Positions 1 to 7,980 of a stretch of DNA of 15,199 nt are shown in pieces; within the stretch, counting starts at the first letter, position 1, and each line of letters opens with the position of its first letter. The DNA is from Planctomycetaceae bacterium (GTDB taxonomy: Bacteria; Planctomycetota; Planctomycetia; Pirellulales; Thermoguttaceae): assembly GCA_009776995.1 (NCBI GenBank), contig WRMR01000048.1, positions 1 through 15,199 on the forward strand. The letters run 5' to 3'. The position numbers and the translations under genes are program-made. Below the pieces are notes generated by a model. That model had not been told where the DNA came from. It worked only from the letters and a program-made list of their open reading frames with translations, and did no database searches.

Positions 1-905
1 AACAGTTCGTGTGATTCCGTACCACGGGAAACGTCGAAAAAATGTCCGATCATTTGCGATTCGCTCTGACGCGAACACGTTGCGAAGTCCAGCCGGTCGC
101 GCACCAGGCAAAACGCCCGTTGCAACATGGCCGTCGCGCAGCGCACGCTGTGATGCCAATACACCTCGCTGAACATGACGTAGCGTGCGAAGACCATCAG
201 TTCGGCGGCGGTTTTGCCTTTGTCGTTGATTGCAAGGCCGTCGCCGCGTTCGTTGAGGCAAAGACTCCCGATCAGCCGCCCCTGATCGAAATGCCGGCCA
301 TAGGGAACGCCCGCGTGCAGGCTGTCGCGGAACAGATAATCCATCTTGTCAATATCAATGGGCCCGGACAAAACGCTGATGAGCAGATTCGTTGCCGCGT
401 CGTCCCCCTGTTTGTTAATCAACGCGGCGACCTCGCGCGGTTCCGTGTTCCAGTCGTCACGCAACAAGTCGGCGATTTCCGCGTCGTCAAGATACTGTTC
501 CGCAAACTGCTCGTGCCTGGGAAGGTCAGGCAGATTGAGGTCTTCAATCGGGTGGCAGAACGGCCAATGTCCCAGATCATGCAGCAGTGCCGCGACGATG
601 AACGTTTCGGCATGATGCGCCGTCAGTAATTCTGCAAAGCGTTTGTCATGCGCGATTTGCTTCAGGAACAGCAGGGCAAGCCGGTAAACGCCGAGCGAAT
701 GCTCGAAGCGAGTGTGGTTTGCCGCAGGATAAACGAGCGAAACGAGCCCGAGCTGACTGACACGTGCCAAGTGCCGAAACGCCTGCGTGTCGATGATTCG
801 CCGCACACGACCGGTCAACGGAATATCCAATTCCGGCGGAATTCGCACCAAATCATGCCGTCTGTCAAGGCCGCGAAGCTCGGGGATGTCTAGGATTCGG
901 GACAT
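1..905 (-). CDS. HD-domain phosphohydrolase (dGTPase-like/YdhJ-like), partial at left edge
   Basis: A minus-strand frame stays open from an ATG at 905 to the window edge (301 complete codons, no stop), so the C-terminus is missing. The visible part has the signature of metal-dependent HD phosphohydrolases of the dGTPase-like group: HTRFEHSLGV at residues 64-73, the metal-binding HD pair at 109-110 inside LLHDLGHWPFCH, and the later IDIDKMDYLFRDS segment. Members hydrolyse phosphoester bonds of nucleotides such as dNTPs; the substrate cannot be read from sequence. It is cytosolic, with no signal peptide. No convincing Shine-Dalgarno precedes the ATG. It lies downstream of the GH89 gene in the same direction, separated by 127 bp that include a hairpin, so it is probably its own unit. 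The long plus-strand frame at 42-629 is its antisense shadow. Confidence 0.86.
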   Translation of the reverse strand, partial: MSRILDIPELRGLDRRHDLVRIPPELDIPLTGRVRRIIDTQAFRHLARVSQLGLVSLVYPAANHTRFEHSLGVYRLALLFLKQIAHDKRFAELLTAHHAETFIVAALLHDLGHWPFCHPIEDLNLPDLPRHEQFAEQYLDDAEIADLLRDDWNTEPREVAALINKQGDDAATNLLISVLSGPIDIDKMDYLFRDSLHAGVPYGRHFDQGRLIGSLCLNERGDGLAINDKGKTAAELMVFARYVMFSEVYWHHSVRCATAMLQRAFCLVRDRLDFATCSRQSESQMIGHFFDVSRGTESHEL

Positions 906-978
906 CAATGTTTTATCGTTTGGGTGGAACTTTGATTTGACATAAGATGCGGCAATTGAGGAAAAAAGACACTATCAA

Positions 979-1002
979 CATGCAACCCGTTAGGATTGCA
1001 TG
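979..1002 (-). terminator. Hairpin after the GH89 gene, possible terminator
   Basis: CATGCAA at 979-985 pairs with TTGCATG at 996-1002, with a partly paired interior (CC/GG around GTTA). Read on the minus strand, a TCTTTTTT run follows about 10 bases later. It sits between the GH89 stop and the HD gene start. The gap before the T-run makes it a non-classical intrinsic terminator; a protein-binding palindrome is the alternative. Confidence 0.4.
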
Positions 1003-1032
1003 TCAAATAATCTGCTGAATGGTTACAAAATC

Positions 1033-3729
1033 TCACTCTTTTCCGAACGCCATGACTTCGACGAGGTGACGTCCGATGTTGGCCGAGTTCGACGTCTGCG
1101 TGACGCGGAGATAACGGATCGTTTGCGGCTCAAAGCGGCAGTCATAACCGTCAATGGTCGAACGGCGGAAGTTGTGCCGCATGTCGGACAGCATGGTCCA
1201 GTTTTGTCCGTCCGGCGAACCTTCCACCGTGAAACCGTAATATCGCACATCTCCATAATAACAGACGACCGTGACACGGGCAACCTCTTCCGGTTTTTCC
1301 AGGTCAACCTGCCACCACGCACTGCCGTCGTTACCGGCATTGCATGCCCAATACGAGTTGGGATTGTTTCGGACGCCGTCGTTGGCCAGCGCAGGCGGAT
1401 AGGGAGCAAGTTGAGCGGAACAAGTAACCGGCTTTCCCGTCGTCAAGCTGGTCACAGGCGGATAGTCATTCGGATCATATTTCTTGAGCGGCTGCCCCAT
1501 CTCTTGCAGAAATTCATGCAAGTCCGATTGACTGGAAAATTCGGGTTTGTATTTTTCCAGAAGAATTTTCGAAATCCGAACAGTATTGCCTTCGGCGCGG
1601 GTCGTGAAGCGATTGGTTTGATGCGTCCATTCGCTCTGTTGATTGCGCAATAAGATATCCAATTTGGCATTGTCAAGCGGTCCCCCGGTTTCCAGAGACA
1701 TATCCAACTGCCGGTAAAAGGTTTGCCATCGCGGGCGAATGTAATCGGAAAGCATACCCGCCCATTGCCGGATGGCGTAATTGTCAAGCCACGTTTTTTC
1801 CGGTTCCGGCCCCCAAAGTGTGAGGATGTATCTCGCATTCCATTCGTAGAGTTTTCGCTGTTCTTCCGTTCGTCCCCAGGCTTTGGAGCGTTCCAGCCAG
1901 GAACCGAGTAAAAATTCATCGTGAGTTCCCAAAAGGCGGTCGATATCGAGAATCAAAGCGTCCATTCCATCGGCGGCAGCTTTGATCGCGGCACGGTCTT
2001 TTTTCTGGAAAGCGTCAATCATTTGCAGATAATAGAGTGACGTCAAGCTTGCCAGAGCCTCCCGCGAGACATTCACGAGATCAAAACGGTAGGTCTCCAG
2101 ATTCCCAAAATCATCGGATGCTTCGAGCAGTTTTTCCCAGGCCGGAATCAATTCGTACTCCAGTTTGCGAATCCCCAGGGAAAACCCCGGACGCTGCGTC
2201 AGGGGAAAGTCCGTGCGCCCCGGACGCTGATACACGCTTTGGTGAAGCAGCTTCCACGCTTCCTGTGCGGCGGCGTTGTCTTTGCCGTAGCGGCGATTGA
2301 CAAAACCGGCAATCCACTCCGATGTGTCGGGAATCGACTCGCGCCAAATCATGTCGGATTGAAACTCGTCGATGAGCGGATTCCAGCCGAGTCCCTCCAT
2401 GATGTAACCGACGCCGGAAAGCTTTCCGCTTTCCTTTCCCCGCTGTTGAATCGCTTTGCTCAAATCGTTGGCCATGTTGTCAATGGCACCGTGCAGGCTG
2501 ACCGTTCCCCCAAAGTTCTGGATAATACTCCAGACCCAGGGCTGACCGCAAAACGCGTCGGTTTTGCTCCAGGCGGGATTAATTTCGCAATGCAGGTCAA
2601 GCAAAAGGAGCTTGTCCTGCGGAACGCTTCGCAAAAACGCCTCACGCTGGGGTTGTTTCCAAAATTGAGGGGCATTTATGAAAATCCAACCCTGGAGTAC
2701 CCAGATCGCATCGGGGTCAGCACTTCGCATGGATTCATAAATCGATGCGCCCATGCTTTTCAGGAATGCAGGATCATTGTTGGACGGCGGCATTTCGATG
2801 AACGTGTCCGACGCGTAAAAGTGGTTGGTGCCAAAGAGCTTCGTTTGTTCTTCGACAAAAATCTTTCCAAATTCGACAAAATAGGGATCCATCGGGTCGA
2901 TGAACCAGGTGGACGGAAAATTACACCAGGGCGTCAATTTTACCATTTCGACCCCCGGAACAGCGGTTGGCAGTTTTGCCGGTGCATGGCCGGTGAAACC
3001 CTGCAAAATGGGCGTCATGCCGAGTTCGCGTTCGCGTTTCAGGATTTTTTGCTGGAGTTCGATGTGTTCGTCGATCCATTCGTTGGGAAGCGGCCCGGCC
3101 CAGCCGTCCATGCATCCCATCCAGCCAAACGGAAGAAAGGCGGCACCAACGAAAAATTCCTGAAGGTCTTCCTCCGAAAGTCCGATTCGTTTGGCAACGT
3201 TTCGCCAGACGCCTTCCTGACCGGTAACCGAAAGCGGAGCGTTGACGCCATACAGTGCCATGAGGTCGATCATTCGCTCCCAGTCGTTCCAGTCCCAAAA
3301 CGCCAGCGTATAGCTGAAGCAGCAGTAATTGAAGTAATAGCGGTACTGGTGCGGTGAAACGATTCTCACCTTTTCGGCAATCACCGGGAGATTGACCGGA
3401 AGGTTGATCTGTCGGGATCGGTGCGTGATCTGACAATTGCAGTAATGCTTCAGATACCAGTTAAGCCCTGACGCCATCGACACGCCGTTGTTGCCGCGAA
3501 TCACGAGGTTGCCGCCATCGCTTTGCAGTTCGAAAACGTCGAGACCGCTTTCTGCGGGAATTTCTTCAAACCGGACTTTCCCGGCCAGTGCCGGCACAAC
3601 CCGTTTGAGAAGACCTTCCGCCGACGTGACACTTGGCGTTTTTGTTTGCCCCATTAACGAAGAGGCAGCGGCAAAACCCACTGTGACCATGACGATCACA
3701 CACAAAAATAATCGTGTTGTTTGTTTCAT
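1033..3729 (-). CDS. Secreted alpha-N-acetylglucosaminidase (NAGLU family, GH89) with C-terminal CBM32/discoidin domain
   Basis: The 898-residue protein starts with an export signal (charged MKQTTR, hydrophobic stretch to about residue 24). A small N-terminal alpha/beta domain spans about 35-120 and the GH89 barrel plus helical domain about 125-750. Family signatures include WDWNDWERMIDLMALYGVN (145-163), SDTFIEMPP (307-315) and GYIMEGLGWNP (441-451). E312 and E445 align with the two catalytic glutamates of the family (E316 and E446 in human NAGLU). A galactose-binding-like F5/8C (CBM32) domain fills about 757-897 (SYWACNAG, WWQVDLEKP, IRYLRVT). GH89 enzymes release terminal alpha-linked GlcNAc from heparan sulfate or mucin-type glycans by a retaining mechanism. 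AAAGGA lies about 11 bases before the ATG. The upstream lipoprotein gene ends 40 bp away, suggesting cotranscription. The added CBM suggests attachment to insoluble or host glycan. Confidence 0.96.
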   Translation of the reverse strand: MKQTTRLFLCVIVMVTVGFAAASSLMGQTKTPSVTSAEGLLKRVVPALAGKVRFEEIPAESGLDVFELQSDGGNLVIRGNNGVSMASGLNWYLKHYCNCQITHRSRQINLPVNLPVIAEKVRIVSPHQYRYYFNYCCFSYTLAFWDWNDWERMIDLMALYGVNAPLSVTGQEGVWRNVAKRIGLSEEDLQEFFVGAAFLPFGWMGCMDGWAGPLPNEWIDEHIELQQKILKRERELGMTPILQGFTGHAPAKLPTAVPGVEMVKLTPWCNFPSTWFIDPMDPYFVEFGKIFVEEQTKLFGTNHFYASDTFIEMPPSNNDPAFLKSMGASIYESMRSADPDAIWVLQGWIFINAPQFWKQPQREAFLRSVPQDKLLLLDLHCEINPAWSKTDAFCGQPWVWSIIQNFGGTVSLHGAIDNMANDLSKAIQQRGKESGKLSGVGYIMEGLGWNPLIDEFQSDMIWRESIPDTSEWIAGFVNRRYGKDNAAAQEAWKLLHQSVYQRPGRTDFPLTQRPGFSLGIRKLEYELIPAWEKLLEASDDFGNLETYRFDLVNVSREALASLTSLYYLQMIDAFQKKDRAAIKAAADGMDALILDIDRLLGTHDEFLLGSWLERSKAWGRTEEQRKLYEWNARYILTLWGPEPEKTWLDNYAIRQWAGMLSDYIRPRWQTFYRQLDMSLETGGPLDNAKLDILLRNQQSEWTHQTNRFTTRAEGNTVRISKILLEKYKPEFSSQSDLHEFLQEMGQPLKKYDPNDYPPVTSLTTGKPVTCSAQLAPYPPALANDGVRNNPNSYWACNAGNDGSAWWQVDLEKPEEVARVTVVCYYGDVRYYGFTVEGSPDGQNWTMLSDMRHNFRRSTIDGYDCRFEPQTIRYLRVTQTSNSANIGRHLVEVMAFGKE

Positions 3730-3769
3730 TTCTGGTTTGTCCTTTCGGGATTGATCATTGTTGGTGTTG

Positions 3770-4264
3770 TTAAACGCCGGGGACTTTGGCTTTGATTCTT
3801 ACGGATTTGCCGACGTCGAAGCTGACGTTGTTCTTGCCCCGTGACGAGACTTCCATTTCCAGCGTCGTTGTGGCTTCCGATTTGAAAACCTGGTCGATGA
3901 CTTCGAATAATTCCTGACTTCCCCTGGGAGAGGCGGGATCGGAATAATCCAATTCCCCGACCAACTCTTGTTTCGAGATGCAAACTTTATACTTGCCCGC
4001 CGGAACACCGCGAAATTGACCGTAGGTCATGAGTGTCAGTTGCCCCCTGGCGTCGGTGACACCACCGGAACTCCATTGATTTGCGGCGTCTTCAGGAATC
4101 AATGCAACCACGGCCTCAGCCAACGGTTTGCCGTCCTGAATCACGGAAACGGTTGCCGGGTAGAGATTCGGCATTCCCGGAGGTCTGTTTTCACGTTGGC
4201 ATCCGAGACCGCCAACGGCAATGCCGCAGGAAAGCAGGATCAATAATATCGATTTTTGGAACAT
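3770..4264 (-). CDS. Small lipoprotein with transthyretin/carboxypeptidase-regulatory-like beta domain
   Basis: I chose the ATG at 4264 (164 aa) because AAAGGA lies 9 bases upstream; an ATG at 4273 in the same frame sits directly on that motif and would add three residues. The N-terminus is a lipoprotein signal: hydrophobic residues to GGLGC, with the lipidated cysteine at residue 22. The rest is one Ig/transthyretin-like module (about 38-105: YPATVSVIQDGKPLAEAVVALIP, then GGVTDARGQLTL and GVPAGKYKVCI), the pattern of carboxypeptidase regulatory-like domains common in planctomycetal surface proteins. It has no catalytic residues and is probably a structural or binding component on the outer face. 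It sits between the DUF1559 gene (73 bp upstream) and the GH89 gene (40 bp downstream) on the same strand, an arrangement often seen with planctomycetal DUF1559 genes. The cognate partner is unknown. Confidence 0.85.
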   Translation of the reverse strand: MFQKSILLILLSCGIAVGGLGCQRENRPPGMPNLYPATVSVIQDGKPLAEAVVALIPEDAANQWSSGGVTDARGQLTLMTYGQFRGVPAGKYKVCISKQELVGELDYSDPASPRGSQELFEVIDQVFKSEATTTLEMEVSSRGKNNVSFDVGKSVRIKAKVPGV

Positions 4265-4337
4265 AACGTTCATTCCTTTGATTAGGGGTCAAGTGAGGGA
4301 AAAAACAAGAAGCAAGGACTCACCCCGGCAACGATCA

Positions 4338-5463
4338 TCAGAGCGAACGGGACTCGCCGCCGGAAGGTGTGCCGGATGCTCCCCATACGCCGTAAGGACT
4401 CTCACCGGAAACGGCTTGCGGCCGGGAAAAGTCGCCGCCGCAGTCCACCGTCTCCGAGACAAAAGTCACCGAGCCGTCCATAATCATGACGTTGACGCCT
4501 CCCGTATGAAAACTGGAAGCGGAAAACACTCCCCACGATGTGACGCCGGACTGACTATACATGCAGGACGGGGAATTAGGCGGCAGGACCGTGCAAAACG
4601 AGGATGGAATGGAACGCCCGTCGCTGTACATCAGACCCCGCCATCCGGTGGCTCTTCGTGTCGCAAGCATGATACTCTGGTTGGCCGGATCACGAACCGT
4701 CGTGAAACAATCCAGAGGCACAGCCGTTGTTCCATTGTAAATTGTCGGTACCAAAGCCGTACCCGCTTTGACCGTCGGATCATCATATTCTGTCCCGTTA
4801 CAACCTTCACTCATACCAACCGTATTGGAAAGGCCATCGGTAAATGCCCCGAATCCCTTCCAGTAGATCGCCGAAAAAGCCCCCCTGCTATGGACTCTCG
4901 CATTGGCCGGGTAATCACTGCCGCCCCAATAGATGTAATACTCATTATTGTGCCACATGCCATCCCCAACGGATGGCCGATAGCTTGTTCCCGCGAAATC
5001 AAACATGGGAGAAGGATTTCTCGAATTACCGTTAGACGGACAATGCATGTAGGGGACTTGTTCTGTCAGAGGATTATCAGGAAGATCGTAAGCAGCCCAA
5101 TTCTCTGCGTATCTACCAGGGTAACGACTCTCAAGGCTGAGCCATTTGTCATAAGTTGCAGACTGTTCCATAAATGGAAGCGTCACCACCTGCGGACTTA
5201 CATAAGTCAGGTGACAAGTGGGACCCCATGCCCAAAGTGCCGGAATGTTGGACATCACATCGTGGTAATTATGAACCCCCAGTCCAAATTGTTTGAGGTT
5301 GTTGGTGCACTGCATACGGCGTGCCGCTTCGCGCGCCGCCTGGACTGCGGGAAGCAAAAGGGCGATCAAAATGCCGATGATCGCAATCACAACCAGTAAT
5401 TCAACGAGAGTGAAAGCCCTTACGTTGCCCCCCCCCTATTTTAACATTCTTCATTCTTTTCAT
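4338..5463 (-). CDS. DUF1559 pseudopilin-like protein, frameshifted at a 9-G run as sequenced
   Basis: From about 5418 to the TGA at 4338 the frame encodes a canonical planctomycetal DUF1559 protein: prepilin leader FTLVELLVVIAIIG, then AREAARRMQCTNNLKQ, and near the C-terminus HTGGVNVMIMDG, the H-X9-DG motif. Upstream, the natural start is ATG 5463 with AAAGGG before it (MKRMKNVKI). The run of nine G at 5436-5428 places that start one base out of frame, giving a short peptide that stops near codon 21. With eight G the reading becomes ...GGGNVRAFTLVE... and the gene is a complete 374-residue protein. The conserved frame itself meets TAG just before the leader. The otherwise intact sequence argues against long decay; a sequencing/assembly slip or slippage-based phase variation fits better. 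DUF1559 proteins are predicted type IV pilin-like surface or secretion components. It is the first gene of the unit leading to the GH89 enzyme. Confidence 0.88.
5428..5436 (-). repeat. 9-base poly-G tract within the DUF1559 start region
   Basis: Nine consecutive C on the plus strand (G on the coding strand) lie ten codons after the start ATG. It is the only such long G/C homopolymer in the window and is exactly the site of the frame disruption. Confidence 0.9.
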
Positions 5464-5580
5464 GGGTAACCCTTTCATTAAACGTGAATCAAAACTTGTG
5501 GTCAACTGTAAATTTTGAAATCAAGGACGATGAAACCAGTCATCGTTATCGTTCTATCGACCTCAATTGTCCCTACATCA

Positions 5581-5610
5581 AGTATAGAATCCGTCCCCAA
5601 CCCCTGTCAA
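5581..5610 (-). promoter_or_regulatory. Sigma70-like promoter of the DUF1559-lipoprotein-GH89 unit
   Basis: Read on the minus strand, TTGACA (5610-5605) and TATACT (5586-5581) are separated by 18 bp. Transcription would start near 5574, leaving an untranslated leader of about 110 bases before the ATG at 5463. It is the best promoter match in the window and points directly at the glycan-use unit. Confidence 0.68.
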
Positions 5611-5614
5611 TAGA

Positions 5615-5647
5615 AGATTGCGCAATCTCGCAAAGATTTTGCGCAAA
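5615..5647. promoter_or_regulatory. Paired TTGCGCAA palindromes, likely operator/activator sites
   Basis: AGATTGCGCAATCT at 5615-5628 is a perfect 14-bp palindrome and TTTGCGCAAA at 5638-5647 a perfect 10-bp palindrome; both contain TTGCGCAA. Their centres are 21 bp apart, two helical turns, and the nearer one begins 5 bp upstream of the -35 box. That is the position used by AraC-family activators contacting RNA polymerase. The XylR-type regulator encoded at 5826-7010 is the natural candidate. One caution: a related TTTTGCGCAA occurs inside the dispersed repeat at 7981-8124, so part of this stretch could be repeat-derived. Confidence 0.55.
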
Positions 5648-5661
5648 CACAGGCGAAGAAA

Positions 5662-5822
5662 GTGTCGCTGACCGGAATTTTTCGAAAAAAACAGCAGCCG
5701 GGAACGCAGAGAGGTCACGAATTGGCCGAATGGAGTGACCGGATTGAGGGTGCAACGTCGCTTTCCGGTCACTCCGTTCGTTTCACTCGCTTCGTTCCCG
5801 GCTGCTGTTTGAGTGAAAGACA
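5662..5822. repeat. MITE-like dispersed hairpin repeat, copy 1
   Basis: An 18-bp perfect inverted repeat (5689-5706 with 5793-5810, core CAGCAGCCGGGAACG) encloses a second inverted repeat (5727-5742 with 5765-5780, core GGAGTGACCGG), so the strand can fold into one long stem. Positions 5691-5743 match 8010-8062 at 51 of 53 bases. The left limit at GTGTC and right limit at TGAAAGACA are placed by comparison with copy 2. It ends three bases before the stop codon of the regulator gene and may end that transcript. No transposase is present, so any movement would need one supplied elsewhere. Confidence 0.78.
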
Positions 5823-5825
5823 AGG

Positions 5826-7010
5826 CTAAATGGTACGATGTTCGTTGCGAAACGTTCCCATGGTCATGCCGAATTCTTTGCGAAAAACGTTGATCAGGTA
5901 ATTTTTGCTCTGGAAACCGCACAGTTCGGCAATTTTTTCCAAAGAAATATCCGTTTCCAGCAGGAACATTTTGACTTTTTCCAGACGGCGTTTTTTGATT
6001 TCATCCAGAACGGAATGCCCCATCTCCTGCTTGAACCGCATTTCGAGCAGGCGGCGTGAAACGTCCGTTGCCTTGACAACATCCGTGACCGCGATCGGTT
6101 CCGCATAACAGGATTGGATGAATCCCAATGCCTTGCGGACAAGGGGATCGTCGATGTGATAGAAATCACTGGAACGCCGCGAAACGACACGGGCAGGCCC
6201 GAAAACGGCCGTTTTTTTCTTCCGGGAACCGCGCATCAATTCATCCAGCATTTTTGCCGACTCATATCCGGCTTTCTCGCAATCCAGCGCAACGCTGGAA
6301 AGCCGGGGAGTGATACTTTCGCAGAAGAGTTCGTCGTTATCGACTCCGAGTACGGCCACTTCGTCAGGGATGCGGATTTGCAGCGTGTGGCACGCGTCAA
6401 TGACATGCCGCCCCCGAATATCATGCGCGGTGAATATTCCGATGGGCTTGGGAAGTGATTGAATCCATTCGCATAACCGTTCCTGCTCAAGATTCCAGTC
6501 AAGCGGACTTGGCGGCAGTGTTGGGTAAATGTGGGTTGAATACCCATTCTGTGTGACCGTTTCGACAAAAGCATCACGGCGCATGTTGGACCAATCCACG
6601 TCATAAAGTTCACCGACGAATCCGTAATGCGGAAAACACCGGTCATGCAAATACAATGCCGCCGTTCGTCCGATGGCGGCGGAATCGCAACGGACTTCGC
6701 CATATTTGCGGACTTGATTGGCAATGCTCGGAACGTCACCCCACGGAAAAACGGAAACGGTGGGCAATCTGGCTTCAAGAATCCCGTCGATCATCTGGTC
6801 GGAGGTGATGTGAGCAATAATCCCCTTGACGTGACGATGCGACATTTTCGGCAACCGTTGCTCCTGGCGTCCCCCGGGATTGGCGTAAATATTCCAGGGG
6901 CCGTGCAACATTTCATACCGCATGATGCCGCGTAAAATATCGCGGGCATAACTGCGGGACGTTTCCACCAGGACAACGATTTCAGGATTCGGGGTGCGTT
7001 GGGAGTTCAT
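5826..7010 (-). CDS. XylR-type transcriptional regulator (LacI-like sugar-binding sensor plus AraC HTH)
   Basis: This 394-residue protein has the length and order of E. coli XylR (392 aa). Residues about 10-275 form a periplasmic-binding-protein-like sensor (VLVETSRSYARDILRGI near the start; VAVLGVDNDELFCESITPRLSSV at 218-240, typical of the LacI/GalR fold). Residues about 290-394 form a two-helix-turn-helix AraC DNA-binding domain, with the first HTH near 305-325 and the second near 354-375 (ISLEKIAELCGFQSKNYLINVFRKEFG). Such proteins bind a sugar and then activate catabolic genes. It is cytoplasmic. Its gene lies directly upstream of, and in the same direction as, the GH89 unit, with two regularly spaced palindromes in between, so that unit is the likely target. 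The ligand may be GlcNAc or a related sugar, which is inference. No clear Shine-Dalgarno precedes ATG 7010. Confidence 0.93.
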   Translation of the reverse strand: MNSQRTPNPEIVVLVETSRSYARDILRGIMRYEMLHGPWNIYANPGGRQEQRLPKMSHRHVKGIIAHITSDQMIDGILEARLPTVSVFPWGDVPSIANQVRKYGEVRCDSAAIGRTAALYLHDRCFPHYGFVGELYDVDWSNMRRDAFVETVTQNGYSTHIYPTLPPSPLDWNLEQERLCEWIQSLPKPIGIFTAHDIRGRHVIDACHTLQIRIPDEVAVLGVDNDELFCESITPRLSSVALDCEKAGYESAKMLDELMRGSRKKKTAVFGPARVVSRRSSDFYHIDDPLVRKALGFIQSCYAEPIAVTDVVKATDVSRRLLEMRFKQEMGHSVLDEIKKRRLEKVKMFLLETDISLEKIAELCGFQSKNYLINVFRKEFGMTMGTFRNEHRTI

Positions 7011-7113
7011 TGTGACAAATCAACAAGACATGACCGGATCATCCAACAAATCACCCGGCCACTTCGCTGTATGAAAAACTTGCCGAACAACTCGTAGCAG
7101 TGGTTCCGGGCAA

Positions 7114-7141
7114 CGTATCATTCAGTGCCCGCCACCGTCAA
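7114..7141 (-). promoter_or_regulatory. Possible promoter of the XylR-type regulator
   Basis: On the minus strand TTGACG (7141-7136) is followed after 16 bp by GATACG (7119-7114), about 105 bases before the regulator ATG. The -35 is good and the -10 only fair. The 281-bp intergenic stretch 7011-7291 otherwise holds only this and the opposing promoter candidate. Confidence 0.35.
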
Positions 7142-7214
7142 ACATTTTACCATATTCCCGGCATGGGATACAAGGGGACGGAAATTGTCTCTCAAAATCA
7201 ATTTTGAAGCCGTC

Positions 7215-7243
7215 TTGCGGAGTATGCTGAAATCGGCCATAAT
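7215..7243 (+). promoter_or_regulatory. Possible promoter of the plus-strand membrane protein
   Basis: TTGCGG (7215-7220) and CATAAT (7238-7243) are 17 bp apart in an AT-rich stretch (AATATGATATATTAAT) about 50-75 bases before ATG 7292. Other registers within the AT-rich run are possible. Confidence 0.3.
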
Positions 7244-7291
7244 ATGATATATTAATCGCTGGCTTGTAACACACCTGTTGGGGTCATTGCC

Positions 7292-7969
7292 ATGAAAACC
7301 GAATTTGATGACGCATTGCGCGGGATGTACCACGAATATGACGAAGTCCGCCCGCAAGAAGAAGACCAATACCGCACCATCGGGTCGCTGTCCGTCGCGA
7401 CCTTTGGATTCGGGCTACTGTCGGTTTTGTCGCTGTTTTCCGGTTTTTTACTGCTTATCCCGCTTCTCGGATTGTTATTCGGCGTGCTGTCCGCGCGAAA
7501 GATCATCGCCATGCCAACCATCGTGGGCGGTCTCCGTCTGACCGTTGCCGGGATGGTTCTTTCGTTCCTGTTCGGCTGTGCGGGACTCGGGTGGCAGTAT
7601 TACAGCTATTATCACGTCACACCGCCCGGCTACACGGAACTGACTTTTTTCGATTTCGCCGCCGGGCCGAGCGGGGCGGTTCCCAATGAAATTGTGGAGC
7701 TTGACGGGCAAAAAGTGTTCGTCACAGGCTACATGGCTCCGCAAAAATTGCAGGACGGCATCGAAAAATTCGCCTTGGTTCGCACACTCACGGTGAACAT
7801 CCATACCGGCCAACTCGAACCGACCGACATGATTCTCGTCGAGATCAAGACGGGCGAAAAAATCAGTTATCGTGCCAAACCGATCCGAATCGGCGGCACG
7901 CTCCGGGTGCAACGTGATTACAGTCACCAAAAGCTGCCCTACACCATCGAAGCGGATATTGTAAGGTAA
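7292..7969 (+). CDS. Membrane protein with DUF4190-like N-terminus and DUF3299-like C-terminal domain
   Basis: The protein has 225 residues. A charged N-terminus (1-28) is followed by hydrophobic segments at about 32-50, 51-67 and 83-102, the last after a short loop; this resembles DUF4190-type membrane anchors. The remainder (about 115-225), probably on the outer face, contains IVELDGQKVFVTGYMAPQ, then KFALVR and PTDMILVEI. This is similar to planctomycetal DUF3299-like domains, in which a central pair of cysteines (CCFG-type) normally lies between those two segments. Here that place reads VNIHTGQLEP and the domain has no cysteine, so a metal- or thiol-based role is unlikely to be kept. It is the only plus-strand gene of the window, divergent from the regulator and convergent with the FAD gene. 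GGGG lies about 9 bases before the ATG. Function is unknown. Confidence 0.72.
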   Translation: MKTEFDDALRGMYHEYDEVRPQEEDQYRTIGSLSVATFGFGLLSVLSLFSGFLLLIPLLGLLFGVLSARKIIAMPTIVGGLRLTVAGMVLSFLFGCAGLGWQYYSYYHVTPPGYTELTFFDFAAGPSGAVPNEIVELDGQKVFVTGYMAPQKLQDGIEKFALVRTLTVNIHTGQLEPTDMILVEIKTGEKISYRAKPIRIGGTLRVQRDYSHQKLPYTIEADIVR

Positions 7970-7980
7970 GTGGCAAGAAA

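Noticed and set aside
2239..3357. 372-codon open plus-strand frame
   Set aside because: It is antisense to the GH89 catalytic domain, which carries both family glutamates and strong motifs; the plus-strand product has no domain signature.
4221..5399. 392-codon open plus-strand frame
   Set aside because: It is antisense to DUF1559, whose leader and H-X9-DG motif are unmistakable.
7011..7291. Riboswitch or small RNA in the divergent intergenic region
   Set aside because: I found no conserved riboswitch core or stable terminator-like hairpin there, only weak promoter-like hexamers.
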